Source: an uncultured Lachnospiraceae bacterium
GTDB lineage: Bacteria > Bacillota > Clostridia > Lachnospirales > Lachnospiraceae
Direction of reading: 5' to 3'
DNA length: 33,865 bases
Assembly (NCBI GenBank): GCA_902761665.1
Contig: CACWLA010000020.1
Location: 1 to 33,865 of the forward strand
A program made the translations under genes and the position numbers. Shown piece after piece: positions 23,249 through 31,532 of the stretch (within the stretch, counting starts at the first letter, position 1; each line of letters begins with the position of its first letter). Below the pieces are notes generated by a model that saw only the letters and a list, made by a program, of their open reading frames with translations, was not told where the DNA came from and did not search any database.

Positions 23249-23288
23249 TACGAAAAAGGGCTCCGGGAGACCGGAGTCCTTTTTCGTA
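23249..23288 (+). terminator. Terminator of gdhA
   Basis: An 18-bp stem (23249-23266 / 23271-23288, one G-U pair) with a GAGA tetraloop. The A5/T5 runs lie inside the stem so that T5 follows the GC-rich part. Confidence 0.92.
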
Positions 23289-23292
23289 CATG

Positions 23293-23323
23293 AAAAGAGC
23301 CGCCCGGGAGGGGCGGCTCTTTT
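23293..23323. terminator. Bidirectional terminator, mainly for the minus-strand lipoprotein operon
   Basis: AAAAGAGCCGCCC (23293-23305), loop GGGAG, GGGCGGCTCTTTT (23311-23323). It works in both directions and closes the operon that ends at 23348. Confidence 0.9.
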
Positions 23324-23347
23324 GCGCGGTGAAAGAAAGGCGTGCGC

Positions 23348-24718
23348 TTACGGACTTTCAATTATGATGCGGAGACCCGAAGGCGCGGTGAACGTGAGGC
23401 AGTGCGGCGTGACTAAGGTATCGACGGACAGGGACAGAAGCGTGCCGTTGCCGATCCGCCGGGAGAAGTTCTGGACGTCGGCAAAGCCGGGATTCACGAT
23501 GTCGAAATGCGACGGCGCATTGAAATCGAAGATGTTCATGTCTTTCAGAGGGTAGGAGCCGCCGGCCTTCACCTTGCGTTCTTCGGCAGAATTCCCGAAG
23601 AAGGAGAAGGAGCCGCCGACGTCCCAGGTCGCGTCGCAGAAGGTGTAGCGGCCGTCCAGTTCGATCAGGGTCCAGGAATGCTCATCCTTGTTATAGACAG
23701 AGACCCGGCCGGCATTGAAGCCGCCCTGGATGAAGAGGAAGGTCATGCCGCCGGCAAGGTCGTGGCAGACCCCGGTATGATCCACGATTCCGGCATAGGC
23801 GGAGTGGATGCGGTGCTTTTCAGCTTCAGTGCGGGTATTGAACGCGCCGGAAATGATCTCGTAGTTATAACTGGCCGGCGCCGTGTACTCATGATAGAGC
23901 AACAGCGCGCGTTCGGTCTCACTGAGATCCGGACCCGCGGCAGAGACCGCCTCGAAGTATTCGGCGACCTTGGCTTCGAATTCGGCGCGGCGGATGACGA
24001 ATTCCACCTTGTCCACGTAGAAGTTCCAGCGCAGCGCACCGTCGGCAAAACTGTCCTCGCTGATGTCGGTAAACGCCTTCAGCAGAGGGCAGAGCGTGTC
24101 CGCAACGTAGATCACGCGGCCGACGTCTTCCTGCGCGCAGCTCACTTTCGCGGTCGTTCTGAAGGCGAGGCAGGCACTGATCAGGTTGTAGGCGTCGGCA
24201 AGTACGGCGTCGGAGGCGACGGAGCGAAGGATCTCCGGTGTCCGGAAATAATCGATGCTGAAGGTCTCGGGGGCTTCGGAACTTTCTTCCGCGGCGTCCG
24301 CAGAGGTTTCGGGCATGCTTTCCGCAGGGGTGCTTTCATCGGCGGGCATGCCGGAGGACGGCTCTTCGGAGGAAGGCTCTTCAGCGGAAGATGCCGCCGT
24401 TTCGGAAGGATCTTCGGAAACGGTCCCGGTTTCCTGCGCGGATCCCGCAGGGCTTTCCGAAGTTTCTTCGGAACCTGTTTCTCCGGTGCTTTCAGCCGAT
24501 GAGGAAGGCGCTTCGGTCTCTGTCCCGGAAGGCTCTTCCGCCGAAGAGGGTATCTCCGCTCCGGAAGGTTCCTCACGTGAAGGCGCCGTCTCGGTCGGCA
24601 CGGCATCGGTGATGATCACCGGTCCGGGCATGAAGAACCAGCTGCAGCCGGAGAGCTGCAGCACGGCGGTGCAGGCAAGTGCAGTGAAAAGGTACAGAGG
24701 CCGATGGTGTCGTTTCAT
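23348..24718 (-). CDS. Lipoprotein with Ser/Glu/Pro-rich linker and transglutaminase-like domain
   Basis: 456 residues. The signal peptide has lipobox LSGC with Cys25 as the anchor. Residues about 41-151 are a low-complexity Ser/Glu/Pro/Thr/Ala linker with repeated 'EEPS' units, likely a flexible wall-spanning stalk. The C-terminal half is a transglutaminase-like cysteine domain: GVCHDLAGG with Cys318, DEHSWT with His347 and CDATWD with Asp362 form the expected Cys-His-Asp triad. Such domains act as proteases, amidases or crosslinkers; in clostridial surface proteins the substrate is usually unknown. GGAG precedes the ATG. It is the last gene of the minus-strand operon, 52 bases after the aldo/keto reductase. 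The linker codons make the opposite strand open over a long stretch, which is not a gene. Confidence 0.88.
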   Translation of the reverse strand: MKRHHRPLYLFTALACTAVLQLSGCSWFFMPGPVIITDAVPTETAPSREEPSGAEIPSSAEEPSGTETEAPSSSAESTGETGSEETSESPAGSAQETGTVSEDPSETAASSAEEPSSEEPSSGMPADESTPAESMPETSADAAEESSEAPETFSIDYFRTPEILRSVASDAVLADAYNLISACLAFRTTAKVSCAQEDVGRVIYVADTLCPLLKAFTDISEDSFADGALRWNFYVDKVEFVIRRAEFEAKVAEYFEAVSAAGPDLSETERALLLYHEYTAPASYNYEIISGAFNTRTEAEKHRIHSAYAGIVDHTGVCHDLAGGMTFLFIQGGFNAGRVSVYNKDEHSWTLIELDGRYTFCDATWDVGGSFSFFGNSAEERKVKAGGSYPLKDMNIFDFNAPSHFDIVNPGFADVQNFSRRIGNGTLLSLSVDTLVTPHCLTFTAPSGLRIIIESP

Positions 24719-24770
24719 GAAAAGGCTCCGAGAGCTTGACGCGGGTCCCGCAGCAGAGCGGCGGGAGCGG

Positions 24771-25796
24771 TCAGATCTTTGTTTCGCCGGAAAGGATCCG
24801 GCGGTAGTCTTCGAGGTTCTTCCGCAGAAGTTCCGGAATGTTCAGCTCATACGGGCAGCGGGTCATGCAGACGCCGCAGCCGATGCAGGAATCGATCTTT
24901 TCCATCTCGGCCTGCCAGGCGGGGGAGAGGAAATTTTCCGACGGCGAACGGCGGATCAGCTGGCTCATGCGGGCACAGTTGCGGATCATGATATCCATGG
25001 TGCAGGGCATGCAGTAACCGCAGCTGCGGCAGAAATCGCCGCCGAGTTCCTTCCTGTCCGCGGCAATGACGGCGGAAGAGGCTTCGTCCATCACCGCCTC
25101 CTTCTCAAAGAAGGAGAGCCATTCGTCCAGCTCGCTCTCGCGCTGGATGCCCCAGATGGGCAGGACATTGTCGAACTGCGACATGAAGGCCATGCAGGCC
25201 TGGGAATTCGTCAGCAGGCCGCCAGAAAGGCCTTTCATGGCAATGAAGCCCATGCCGGCTTCCCCGCAGGCCTTGACGAGCGCGATCTCACGCTCGGTCG
25301 AAATGTAGTTGAAGGGATACTGCAGGGTCTCGTACAGACCGCTCGCAACGACTTCCTCCGCGACGCCGATCTTGTGCGCGGTAACGCCGATGTGCCGGAC
25401 AAGGCCTTTTTCCTTTGCTTCCGTCAGCGCCTCATATATGCCGGTCCCGTCGCCGGGGCGGTAGCACTGCGGCACCTGATGCAGCTGATAGAGGTCCAGG
25501 TAGTCCGTCTTCAGATTCTTCAGCGTGGTTTCGAGATCCGCCCAAAACTTTTCGGGGGTATCCGAGTGCGTTTTGGATGCGATATACACCTTGTCGCGCA
25601 TGCCTTCGAAGGCGATGCCGAGCTTCTCCTCGCTGTCGGTGTAGGCACGGGCGGTATCAAAGAAGGTCATGCCGCCGGCATAGGCCTTCCGCAGCAGCAT
25701 GACGGCATAGTCGGTGGAAACGCGCTGAATGGGCAGGGCGCCGAAGGCGTTCTGCGGCGTAGTGATGCCGGTACGGCCGAGGGTGATCGTTTTCAT
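24771..25796 (-). CDS. Aldo/keto reductase with C-terminal iron-sulfur domain
   Basis: 341 residues. The AKR barrel has the catalytic tetrad D47 (FFDTARAY), Y52, K75 (ASKTH) and H106 (LYQLHQV). After about residue 240 an Fe-S region follows: CRSCGYCMPC, then a ferredoxin-like CIGCGVCMTRCPY. The extra domain marks the clostridial 'aldo/keto reductase-4Fe-4S' group, probably moving electrons between ferredoxin and a carbonyl or dehydrated substrate. It is cytosolic. AAAGGAG lies 6 bases before the ATG, and the gene is 12 bases after the AlaX gene. The substrate cannot be assigned. Confidence 0.93.
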   Translation of the reverse strand: MKTITLGRTGITTPQNAFGALPIQRVSTDYAVMLLRKAYAGGMTFFDTARAYTDSEEKLGIAFEGMRDKVYIASKTHSDTPEKFWADLETTLKNLKTDYLDLYQLHQVPQCYRPGDGTGIYEALTEAKEKGLVRHIGVTAHKIGVAEEVVASGLYETLQYPFNYISTEREIALVKACGEAGMGFIAMKGLSGGLLTNSQACMAFMSQFDNVLPIWGIQRESELDEWLSFFEKEAVMDEASSAVIAADRKELGGDFCRSCGYCMPCTMDIMIRNCARMSQLIRRSPSENFLSPAWQAEMEKIDSCIGCGVCMTRCPYELNIPELLRKNLEDYRRILSGETKI

Positions 25797-25808
25797 GAGA
25801 GTCTCCTT

Positions 25809-26978
25809 TCATTCGACCGTGAGGTCGGGGAAGTGTGCGCGCAGGGCGCGGCAGATATCATGCAGGCTTCCGTGGAGCGTCCCCTGGACGAAGTCGGACT
25901 TTCCGCCCCCGCGTCCGGCAAAGGCGCCGTTTAAGGAAGCCGTCAGGGCTTTCAGGTCGCCGCCTTCACAGCCGAAGGCATAGCGGATGCCGTCTTCGCC
26001 GCAGTCGGAGAGGACGCCGGCGAAGCCGCCGCAGGTCTTCATGAGTTCGCTCGCAAGCCGCCTCGTGCCGTTCGGATCCATGTTTTCTTCCTGCAGGAGG
26101 ACGTTGCCTCTGCCGGCAAAGGCGGCGGCTTTGCCTTCCGTCCAGGCGGTCTCCATCACGGCGCAGCGTTCCTTTCGCTGTGAGAGTTCCTTCAGAATGC
26201 GCGCGGCAGCGGCGCCGGTCGCCTCCTCTTTCGCGGAGAGCAGGGCGGAGACTTTGCGGTTTTCCTCGCACATGGTGCGGACGTAGCGCAGCGCCCTCGC
26301 ACCGCAGGCCATCTGAATGCGTACGCCGCCGCGATGCGGTTCGCAGCTGATGAGCTTGATGAGGCCGATCTCGCCGGTGCGTACGACGTGCGTGCCGCAG
26401 CAGGCACAGAGATCTGCCTGCGGAAATTCGACCAGGCGGACATCGCCCGAGAGGGCTTTCTTGCTGCGGTAGTCGGTCGCGGCAAGTTCTTCGGCATCCG
26501 GATAGTAGCAGCGGACCGGCAGGTCCTCGCGGATCAGGCGGTTGGCTTCGTCCTCGATCGGGATAAGGTCCTCCCGGGCGATCTGCGCGTTGAAATCGAT
26601 CGTCACGAAATCGCCGCTGATGTGGAATCCCACATTGTCGCAGGAAAAACGGCGGCAGATGAGGCCGCTCACGATATGCTCGCCCGAATGCTGGCACATG
26701 AGGTCGAGGCGCCTTTCGCGGTCGATGACGCCGTGGACGCGGGTCCCAGCAGGGATCTCTTCGGCGGCCTCGTGGATCACGTCGCCGTCCCGCTCCCTGA
26801 CGAAGCGGACGGAAATGCCGTTCAGCGTGCCGAGGTCGCTTGGCTGGCCGCCGCCTTCGGGATAGAACGCGGTCCGGTCAAGCACGACGGCCCAGCAGTC
26901 CTTCTCCTTTTCGCAGGAGAGAACGGCAGCATCGAATTCCGTCATGTGGGCATCTGCATAATACAGTTTTTCAGTCAT
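25809..26978 (-). CDS. Alanyl-tRNA editing protein (AlaX-L type, with DHHA1 domain)
   Basis: 389 residues. It carries the AlaRS-type editing domain with the zinc/active-site set H97, H101 (HSGEH) and C193, H197 (CCGTH), and an N-terminal segment AFYPEGGGQPSDLG typical of AlaX. The C-terminal DHHA1-like region contains GGFAGVLSDCGEDG and GRGGGKSDFVQG. It hydrolyses Ser- or Gly-mischarged tRNA-Ala in trans, guarding translation accuracy. It overlaps the stop of the DUF523 gene by 8 bases. Its Shine-Dalgarno is weak, which fits translational coupling. Confidence 0.94.
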   Translation of the reverse strand: MTEKLYYADAHMTEFDAAVLSCEKEKDCWAVVLDRTAFYPEGGGQPSDLGTLNGISVRFVRERDGDVIHEAAEEIPAGTRVHGVIDRERRLDLMCQHSGEHIVSGLICRRFSCDNVGFHISGDFVTIDFNAQIAREDLIPIEDEANRLIREDLPVRCYYPDAEELAATDYRSKKALSGDVRLVEFPQADLCACCGTHVVRTGEIGLIKLISCEPHRGGVRIQMACGARALRYVRTMCEENRKVSALLSAKEEATGAAAARILKELSQRKERCAVMETAWTEGKAAAFAGRGNVLLQEENMDPNGTRRLASELMKTCGGFAGVLSDCGEDGIRYAFGCEGGDLKALTASLNGAFAGRGGGKSDFVQGTLHGSLHDICRALRAHFPDLTVE

Positions 26979-27453
26979 GGCAGGCCTTTCCGCCGACGCT
27001 TTCCGCAGCCGGCAGTTTCATTGCAGAGAGCACGCGCGGTGCGTCCTCATCGGTGATCACGCGGAAGCCTTCTTGTTTCAGTAGCCCCGCGAAGACCCCG
27101 TCCCCGGGAATGCGTACGTGCGAAAAGCTTCCGTCGTAGATCTCACCGGCGCCGCAGCTCGGGCTCCGGCTCTTCTGGATCACGAGGTCCGGCTGAAGCA
27201 TCCGGGCAAGCGCAAGACCTGCCCGCGCTCCCGCGCGGAAGGCGGCGTCGGCGCTCGTTCCGTCTTCAAAGACGACCTCACCGTCCTTCATCTCCGCAGG
27301 CGTCCGGGGAACCGGAAGTCCCCCGAGGACCTCGGGGCAGACAGAGCGGACGTCATGGCCGCGGAGAAGAGGCAGCAGCGCCTCCGTGCGGTTGTTTCCG
27401 CCGTCGTATTTGCAGTTAACGCCCAGAAGGCAGGCGCTGATCAGGATCTTCAC
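26971..27453 (-). CDS. DUF523 (YbbK-like) small cytosolic protein
   Basis: 160 residues with the N-terminal signature SACLLGVNCKYDGG, a typical VCPEVLGGLPVPR and the QKSRSPSCGAG segment with conserved Cys residues, all marks of DUF523. The biochemical function is unknown. The start is a GTG at 27453, with GGGAGG 7 bases upstream. It lies 16 bases after the phosphatase stop and overlaps the AlaX gene by 8 bases. Association with the tRNA-editing gene is by operon only. Confidence 0.92.
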   Translation of the reverse strand: MKILISACLLGVNCKYDGGNNRTEALLPLLRGHDVRSVCPEVLGGLPVPRTPAEMKDGEVVFEDGTSADAAFRAGARAGLALARMLQPDLVIQKSRSPSCGAGEIYDGSFSHVRIPGDGVFAGLLKQEGFRVITDEDAPRVLSAMKLPAAESVGGKACHD

Positions 27454-27469
27454 GGCACGGCCTCCCGGG

Positions 27470-28849
27470 TCACGGCGCGGGGGCGGTATTCGCCGGCGCC
27501 GTTTTAAGCTTTTCGGTGAGCGTCAGGATCTCGGCATCGCTCATGCCGCCGTCACGCAGGAAGCGCATTGCATAACGGGAAAGGTCGGCCGTCCGGAAAT
27601 TCGGATCGCCCTGCGCAAGGCTCTGCACCATGGGATCCAGCACGTTTTCCACGATGACGGTGTAGCGGGCAGCGCCTGCGCTGACCTTCTGCGCGTCAAG
27701 CCCGTAATAGCTCATGAAGGCGGGCAGTGCTGCGCCGAGGAGCCGTTTTTCTTCCTTCGTGATCTGATAGTAGTTGTCGTAGGTGATCATGTAATCGTCC
27801 ACGATCTCCTCATAGGATGCGCCGCAGAGGGCCTCCAGCAGCAGGCAGACAAAGCCCGTCCGGTCCTTGCCCTCAGTGCAGTGGACGAGATACGGGCCGT
27901 CCTCGCCGGCCATCTTCTGAAGGCCTGCGGTCAGTTTTGCCCGGAAATCGGCGGAGCCGTAATTCATGTTCAGCCCGATCGGATCGACCTTTCCGTTTTC
28001 ATACAGGGAGAGGAAATACGGCGAGCTGAAACCGTCTTTCGCGGTGTAGCCCGCGATCTTATCAGCGTTGTCGGCAAGGTTCAGGATGTAGCCGATGCCG
28101 GCGTCTTTGCACAGGGTGTCCACGTAAGGTGCACGGTTGTGCTGATTGTCGCAGGGAGAAGCGGAGCGGTAGAGGACAATTTCCGCCAGGCCGCTCACGC
28201 GGACAGCGCGGAAATTGGCGAAGACTTCGTCGCTCGGGAATTCGTCCCGGTCATCCCGGTAGTGGATGTCGCGGGCATCCTGGATATCCGCGTAGCGGCC
28301 GGCTTCGCGGAGCCTGACTGTCGCAGTCATGCTCTCGTCAAGCCCGGCGATCTTCCACAGGTCGTCGCCGTTGTTGATGCAGACCTTGATGTAAGGGTAG
28401 CCCGGATACGCGACCAGAAGCGGATCGCCGGTTACGGTGTAGTAGCCGTTGTAGTAGGGGAGATCCTGCAGCTCATAGCCGTTCGAGAAAGTCACGGTCA
28501 CGCTGTCGCCGTATTCGAAACCGAGGGCGTTGAAATCATCGATCGTCATGTCAAGGTACACACCGCCGAATTCAAACTCGTGCATGACGGCGGCGCCGAC
28601 AAGCTCCGGCGCCCGGGGAGGGGCCGGCGTGGGTTCGGAACTGCCCGTGGACGGGGCAGGGGTTTCGGCAGACGGGGCAGGTGCCTCCGTGGAAGGAGCG
28701 GGAGCCGTCGTTTCCGGGGCAGGAGAACTGCTTTCCGGAGCGGAAGGCGCGGCAGCAGAGGTCACGGGATCCTTGCCGCCGCAGGCGGCAAGGGAAACGA
28801 TCAGGATGAATGCCAGCAGCGAGGCGGCAATTTTATGCATGCGGGTCAT
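27470..28849 (-). CDS. Lipoprotein tyrosine phosphatase with SAM-hydroxide-adenosyltransferase-like N-terminal domain
   Basis: 459 residues. The lipoprotein signal has SLAAC with Cys23, then a Pro/Ala/Ser/Thr/Glu linker (about 28-82). Residues about 84-180 (GAAVMHEFEFGGVYLDM..., PYYNGYYTV, GDPLLVAYPGYPYIKVCINNG) resemble the C-terminal beta-barrel of SAM hydroxide adenosyltransferase/chlorinase proteins; this is my recognition from pattern and needs a profile check. The C-terminal part is a Y-phosphatase-3-type domain with active-site HCTEGKDRTG: Cys324 nucleophile, Arg330 and an upstream YRSASP. It would act outside the membrane on phosphoesters. AGGAAAGGAG precedes the ATG, and it is the first gene of the operon with its own promoter. 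Confidence 0.88.
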   Translation of the reverse strand: MTRMHKIAASLLAFILIVSLAACGGKDPVTSAAAPSAPESSSPAPETTAPAPSTEAPAPSAETPAPSTGSSEPTPAPPRAPELVGAAVMHEFEFGGVYLDMTIDDFNALGFEYGDSVTVTFSNGYELQDLPYYNGYYTVTGDPLLVAYPGYPYIKVCINNGDDLWKIAGLDESMTATVRLREAGRYADIQDARDIHYRDDRDEFPSDEVFANFRAVRVSGLAEIVLYRSASPCDNQHNRAPYVDTLCKDAGIGYILNLADNADKIAGYTAKDGFSSPYFLSLYENGKVDPIGLNMNYGSADFRAKLTAGLQKMAGEDGPYLVHCTEGKDRTGFVCLLLEALCGASYEEIVDDYMITYDNYYQITKEEKRLLGAALPAFMSYYGLDAQKVSAGAARYTVIVENVLDPMVQSLAQGDPNFRTADLSRYAMRFLRDGGMSDAEILTLTEKLKTAPANTAPAP

Positions 28850-28908
28850 GAGCGGCTCCTTTCCTGAAGAGACGAACAGGAGTTACCTGCAAAAAACTCT
28901 GAACATTC

Positions 28909-28937
28909 ATTATAACAAAACAGCAGGGAAAAAGCAA
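28909..28937 (-). promoter_or_regulatory. Sigma-A promoter of the phosphatase-to-lipoprotein operon
   Basis: On the minus strand: -35 TTGCTT (28932-28937), 17-base spacer, perfect -10 TATAAT (28909-28914). It probably drives all five genes down to 23348, since no other promoter or terminator was seen between them. Confidence 0.85.
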
Positions 28938-28973
28938 TTTGCACCAGCGGGGCGCCCGCCTGGAAGACCGGCA

Positions 28974-30605
28974 CTATTTCCCCATGGAGGCTGCGGCAAG
29001 CAGCAGGAAGAGCGCCGCCAGGGCGGCGTTTACGCCGGTGACGGCAAGGAGGGCAATGAGCGGCTGTCCGAGCAGCAGGAGAACGCCGACGGCCGCCGCA
29101 TCCGGCAGGAGGCCGAAATAAAGGAAGGCGACCTGCAGGAGGCCTTTCAGCGTATTGCCGGCGCTTGCGTTTACCGACAGGTCGATGAAGGTCCCGACCG
29201 CAGTCGCGTAGGCGGTGACCGAAACGATCGGAACGATCCAGAGAAGTGCCGGGAAGAGCGGCGCGCCCTGGACGAGCAGGCCGATGACAAGGCCGGGAAG
29301 GGCGTCCAGGAAGGAGTTTGCGGCGTCGCCGGCAAGAGCCCACATGAGCTTCGTCCAGGAATCTTCCGGGATCAGGTGGAAGTACCACATGCGGGTATCT
29401 TCCCGAAGGTTGCTGCCGAGGCTGCGGAAAAAGGCGCAGACGGTAAGGGCAAGGGCGACGGGCAGATAGGACGTCGTTTTGACAACAAAACGGCAGATGA
29501 GCCCGGCTGCGAGGCCTACGGCAAGATAAAACTCCAGTGTCTTCGTGAGGAAGCCGAAGTGTGCAAAGCGGAAACGGTTGTACAGCGCCTTGTGGAAGAA
29601 AACGTTCGCGCCGAAGCCGCGGTCAAACTCGTTCCTGCGGATCCGCTCGCTCCGGTCCTTCTTCCGCTTTATCAGCCCTGCGCCTTCCTCGCTTGCGCGG
29701 GCAGCGTCCAGCATCTCCGCCTTTTCGGCGGTCCTGGTGAGTGCTTCCTCATAGAAATCCGCGCGGACGTGCCAGGTGAGCCAGGAAAGAAACGCGCCGC
29801 CCGCGAGCACTGCGGCAAGGCTCAGAACGGCCGGGACCGCATTTTTCTCTGCGGCAAACATGACAAAGCCCTTGATCCAGCCCCAAAGCGGGATGAAACG
29901 GGTGACAGGTGCATTGAAATAGCCGAGCACCGCCTCCCAGGCACCGAGCCCGCTCGTCTGCATGAAGAGGTAAAAGCCGCCTGCGATGAGGCCGAGCCCG
30001 AGATAGATGAAGCGCCGCAGGTTCTTCTTAAAGCCCGGATGGACGGAGCCGAATACAAAGCAGAGCATTTTCAGCAGCTGCGAGATCCCGATGGTCAGGA
30101 CGATGCCGAGAGCAAGTGCGAGCAGGATCCAGAGGGAAAAACCGCTGTTTTTCATCAGATTCGGGATCTGGTAGACCATCATGTAGAGCGCGAAGATGAT
30201 CGAAGTCCCGATCTGCGTCATGGTGCGGAAAAGCAGGACGGACTGCGGTTTCATCGGTGAGGAGAAGAGGAGCGTCACGTCCGCCGGCTGGAAGATGTCT
30301 GCGCCGCTCTTATCGGCGCCCCAGACGCCGAAAACGAAGAAGAGAAGGACCACTCCGCCCGCGGCAAGCTCCATGACGTCCATGATCGGGACCTCATCCT
30401 CCGGTGCGGGCGTATCCGGCAGCTCCGTTTCGATCCCCGGTTCGGGATCTTTCGGGACCGCGTTCCGGATGAGCAGGCCGATCGTTCCGCCGATGAGGAG
30501 GCCGCCCCCGATGATGATCACGAAAAAGACGAGAACCCAGGTCTTGAACAGCTTTTTCAGGGCGTTCTTCGCGCTGTGCGTCACGTAGTAGAAGAAGAGC
30601 TTCAT
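28974..30605 (-). CDS. ABC exporter permease subunit (putative ABC exporter family)
   Basis: 543 residues. It begins MKLFFYYVTHSAKNALKK with a first helix at about 23-46, then a short acidic Pro-rich loop (about 52-72). Many helices follow, with a basic cytosolic segment near 290-330 (ERIRRNEFDRG). FFRSLGSNLREDTRMWYFHLIPE is a typical motif of the clostridial 'putative ABC exporter' permeases. It starts 4 bases inside the ATPase gene (ATGA overlap), so the pair is coupled. The substrate is unknown. No terminator is clearly visible before the next promoter at 28937. Confidence 0.85.
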   Translation of the reverse strand: MKLFFYYVTHSAKNALKKLFKTWVLVFFVIIIGGGLLIGGTIGLLIRNAVPKDPEPGIETELPDTPAPEDEVPIMDVMELAAGGVVLLFFVFGVWGADKSGADIFQPADVTLLFSSPMKPQSVLLFRTMTQIGTSIIFALYMMVYQIPNLMKNSGFSLWILLALALGIVLTIGISQLLKMLCFVFGSVHPGFKKNLRRFIYLGLGLIAGGFYLFMQTSGLGAWEAVLGYFNAPVTRFIPLWGWIKGFVMFAAEKNAVPAVLSLAAVLAGGAFLSWLTWHVRADFYEEALTRTAEKAEMLDAARASEEGAGLIKRKKDRSERIRRNEFDRGFGANVFFHKALYNRFRFAHFGFLTKTLEFYLAVGLAAGLICRFVVKTTSYLPVALALTVCAFFRSLGSNLREDTRMWYFHLIPEDSWTKLMWALAGDAANSFLDALPGLVIGLLVQGAPLFPALLWIVPIVSVTAYATAVGTFIDLSVNASAGNTLKGLLQVAFLYFGLLPDAAAVGVLLLLGQPLIALLAVTGVNAALAALFLLLAAASMGK

Positions 30606-31375
30606 GCCTTTTTGCCTTCCTGCGCGGCGGCTTCTCCTTCGGCAGCTCCGGCGTCCGGATGCGACATGTCCTCCCGGGAGAGGTTTTCGGTCACGTCGAA
30701 GAAGAGTTCCTCCAGCGTCCGGCCGGAAGCATCCAGTTCGGAACGCGTGACGTCGGCCCTGATGGTGCCGTCCTGCATGATGAGGGCGCGGTCCCAGAGC
30801 ATGTCCACGCTGTCGATGATGTGCGTGCTGATCAGCAGTGTCTTTCCGGCGGCGCGCATCTCTTCGATCGTGTTCTTAAGCTGCTTGATCGCATGCGGAT
30901 CGAGCCCGATCATGGGTTCGTCCATCATCAGCATCTCCGGACCGGGAAGGAGCCCCAGACAGAGGTTCAGTTTCTGCTGCATGCCCTTGGAGAGTTCGTC
31001 GCCGAACTTCTTCGTCTTGTCGGCGAGCTCGAAGCGCGTGAGCAGTTCGTCGATCCGCGCCTTGTAATCGTTCATCTTATAGGCGCGGGCAAGAAATTCC
31101 ATGTGCTCGAGAACGGTCAGATTCGCGTAGAGCGAGGGCATCTCGGGAACGTAGCCGAGGACGCGCCGCGCCTCCGGACTCTTGTTCGGGAAGCCGGCGA
31201 CCGTGATCTCGCCTTCATGGCGCAGAAAGCCGATGATCGATTTCATGATCGTGCTCTTGCCGGCGCCGTTCGGACCGAGCAGCACGGTCACGCTGCCGGG
31301 ATCGAGATGAAACGAGACGTCGCTGCAGGCGACGGTCTTTCCGTATTTTTTCGTAACGTGTGAAACCTGAAGCAT
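30602..31375 (-). CDS. ABC transporter ATP-binding protein
   Basis: 257 residues. Walker A GPNGAGKST is near 34-42; the remaining motifs are the Q-loop position (VPEMPSLYANLTV), signature LSKGMQQK, Walker B MLMMDEP and an H-loop ISTH. The Q-loop Gln itself is replaced by Glu in YVPEMPSLY. The signature LSKGM and the IGLDPHA D-loop are typical of ABC-2-type exporter ATPases. The C-terminal tail is Ala/Gly/Glu-rich and probably disordered. AAGGAGG lies just before the ATG, with a clear promoter upstream. It partners with the permease by a 4-base overlap. Confidence 0.94.
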   Translation of the reverse strand: MLQVSHVTKKYGKTVACSDVSFHLDPGSVTVLLGPNGAGKSTIMKSIIGFLRHEGEITVAGFPNKSPEARRVLGYVPEMPSLYANLTVLEHMEFLARAYKMNDYKARIDELLTRFELADKTKKFGDELSKGMQQKLNLCLGLLPGPEMLMMDEPMIGLDPHAIKQLKNTIEEMRAAGKTLLISTHIIDSVDMLWDRALIMQDGTIRADVTRSELDASGRTLEELFFDVTENLSREDMSHPDAGAAEGEAAAQEGKKA

Positions 31376-31443
31376 TTTTCCTCCTTCGCGGGGAAACGGC
31401 CGGCGGGACCTTTCCCGCAGCGCGCATCCGCGCCCGTAGGACC

Positions 31444-31472
31444 AATATAGCGCGAAAAAGGCTTGCGTTCAA
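31444..31472 (-). promoter_or_regulatory. Sigma-A promoter of the ABC exporter operon
   Basis: On the minus strand: -35 TTGAAC (31467-31472), 17-base spacer, -10 TATATT (31444-31449). It is divergent from the metallophosphatase gene; a possible -10 TAGAAT (31497-31502) for that gene lies close by but without a good -35. Confidence 0.8.
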
Positions 31473-31532
31473 TGCCCGCATTTGGTAAATTTGCCTTAGA
31501 ATGAAGACCCGAAACATCCGAACAAGGGGGAA

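Noticed and set aside
24255-25934. A 559-codon open frame on the plus strand over the lipoprotein stalk and aldo/keto reductase
   Set aside because: The Ser/Glu-rich start is the reverse complement of the stalk's repetitive codons; the rest mirrors the reductase gene and shows no family.
28938-28973. GC-rich palindrome (CCAG...CTGG) as a terminator for the ABC exporter operon
   Set aside because: The loop would be too tight and the T-run is not adjacent, so it is not a convincing intrinsic terminator.
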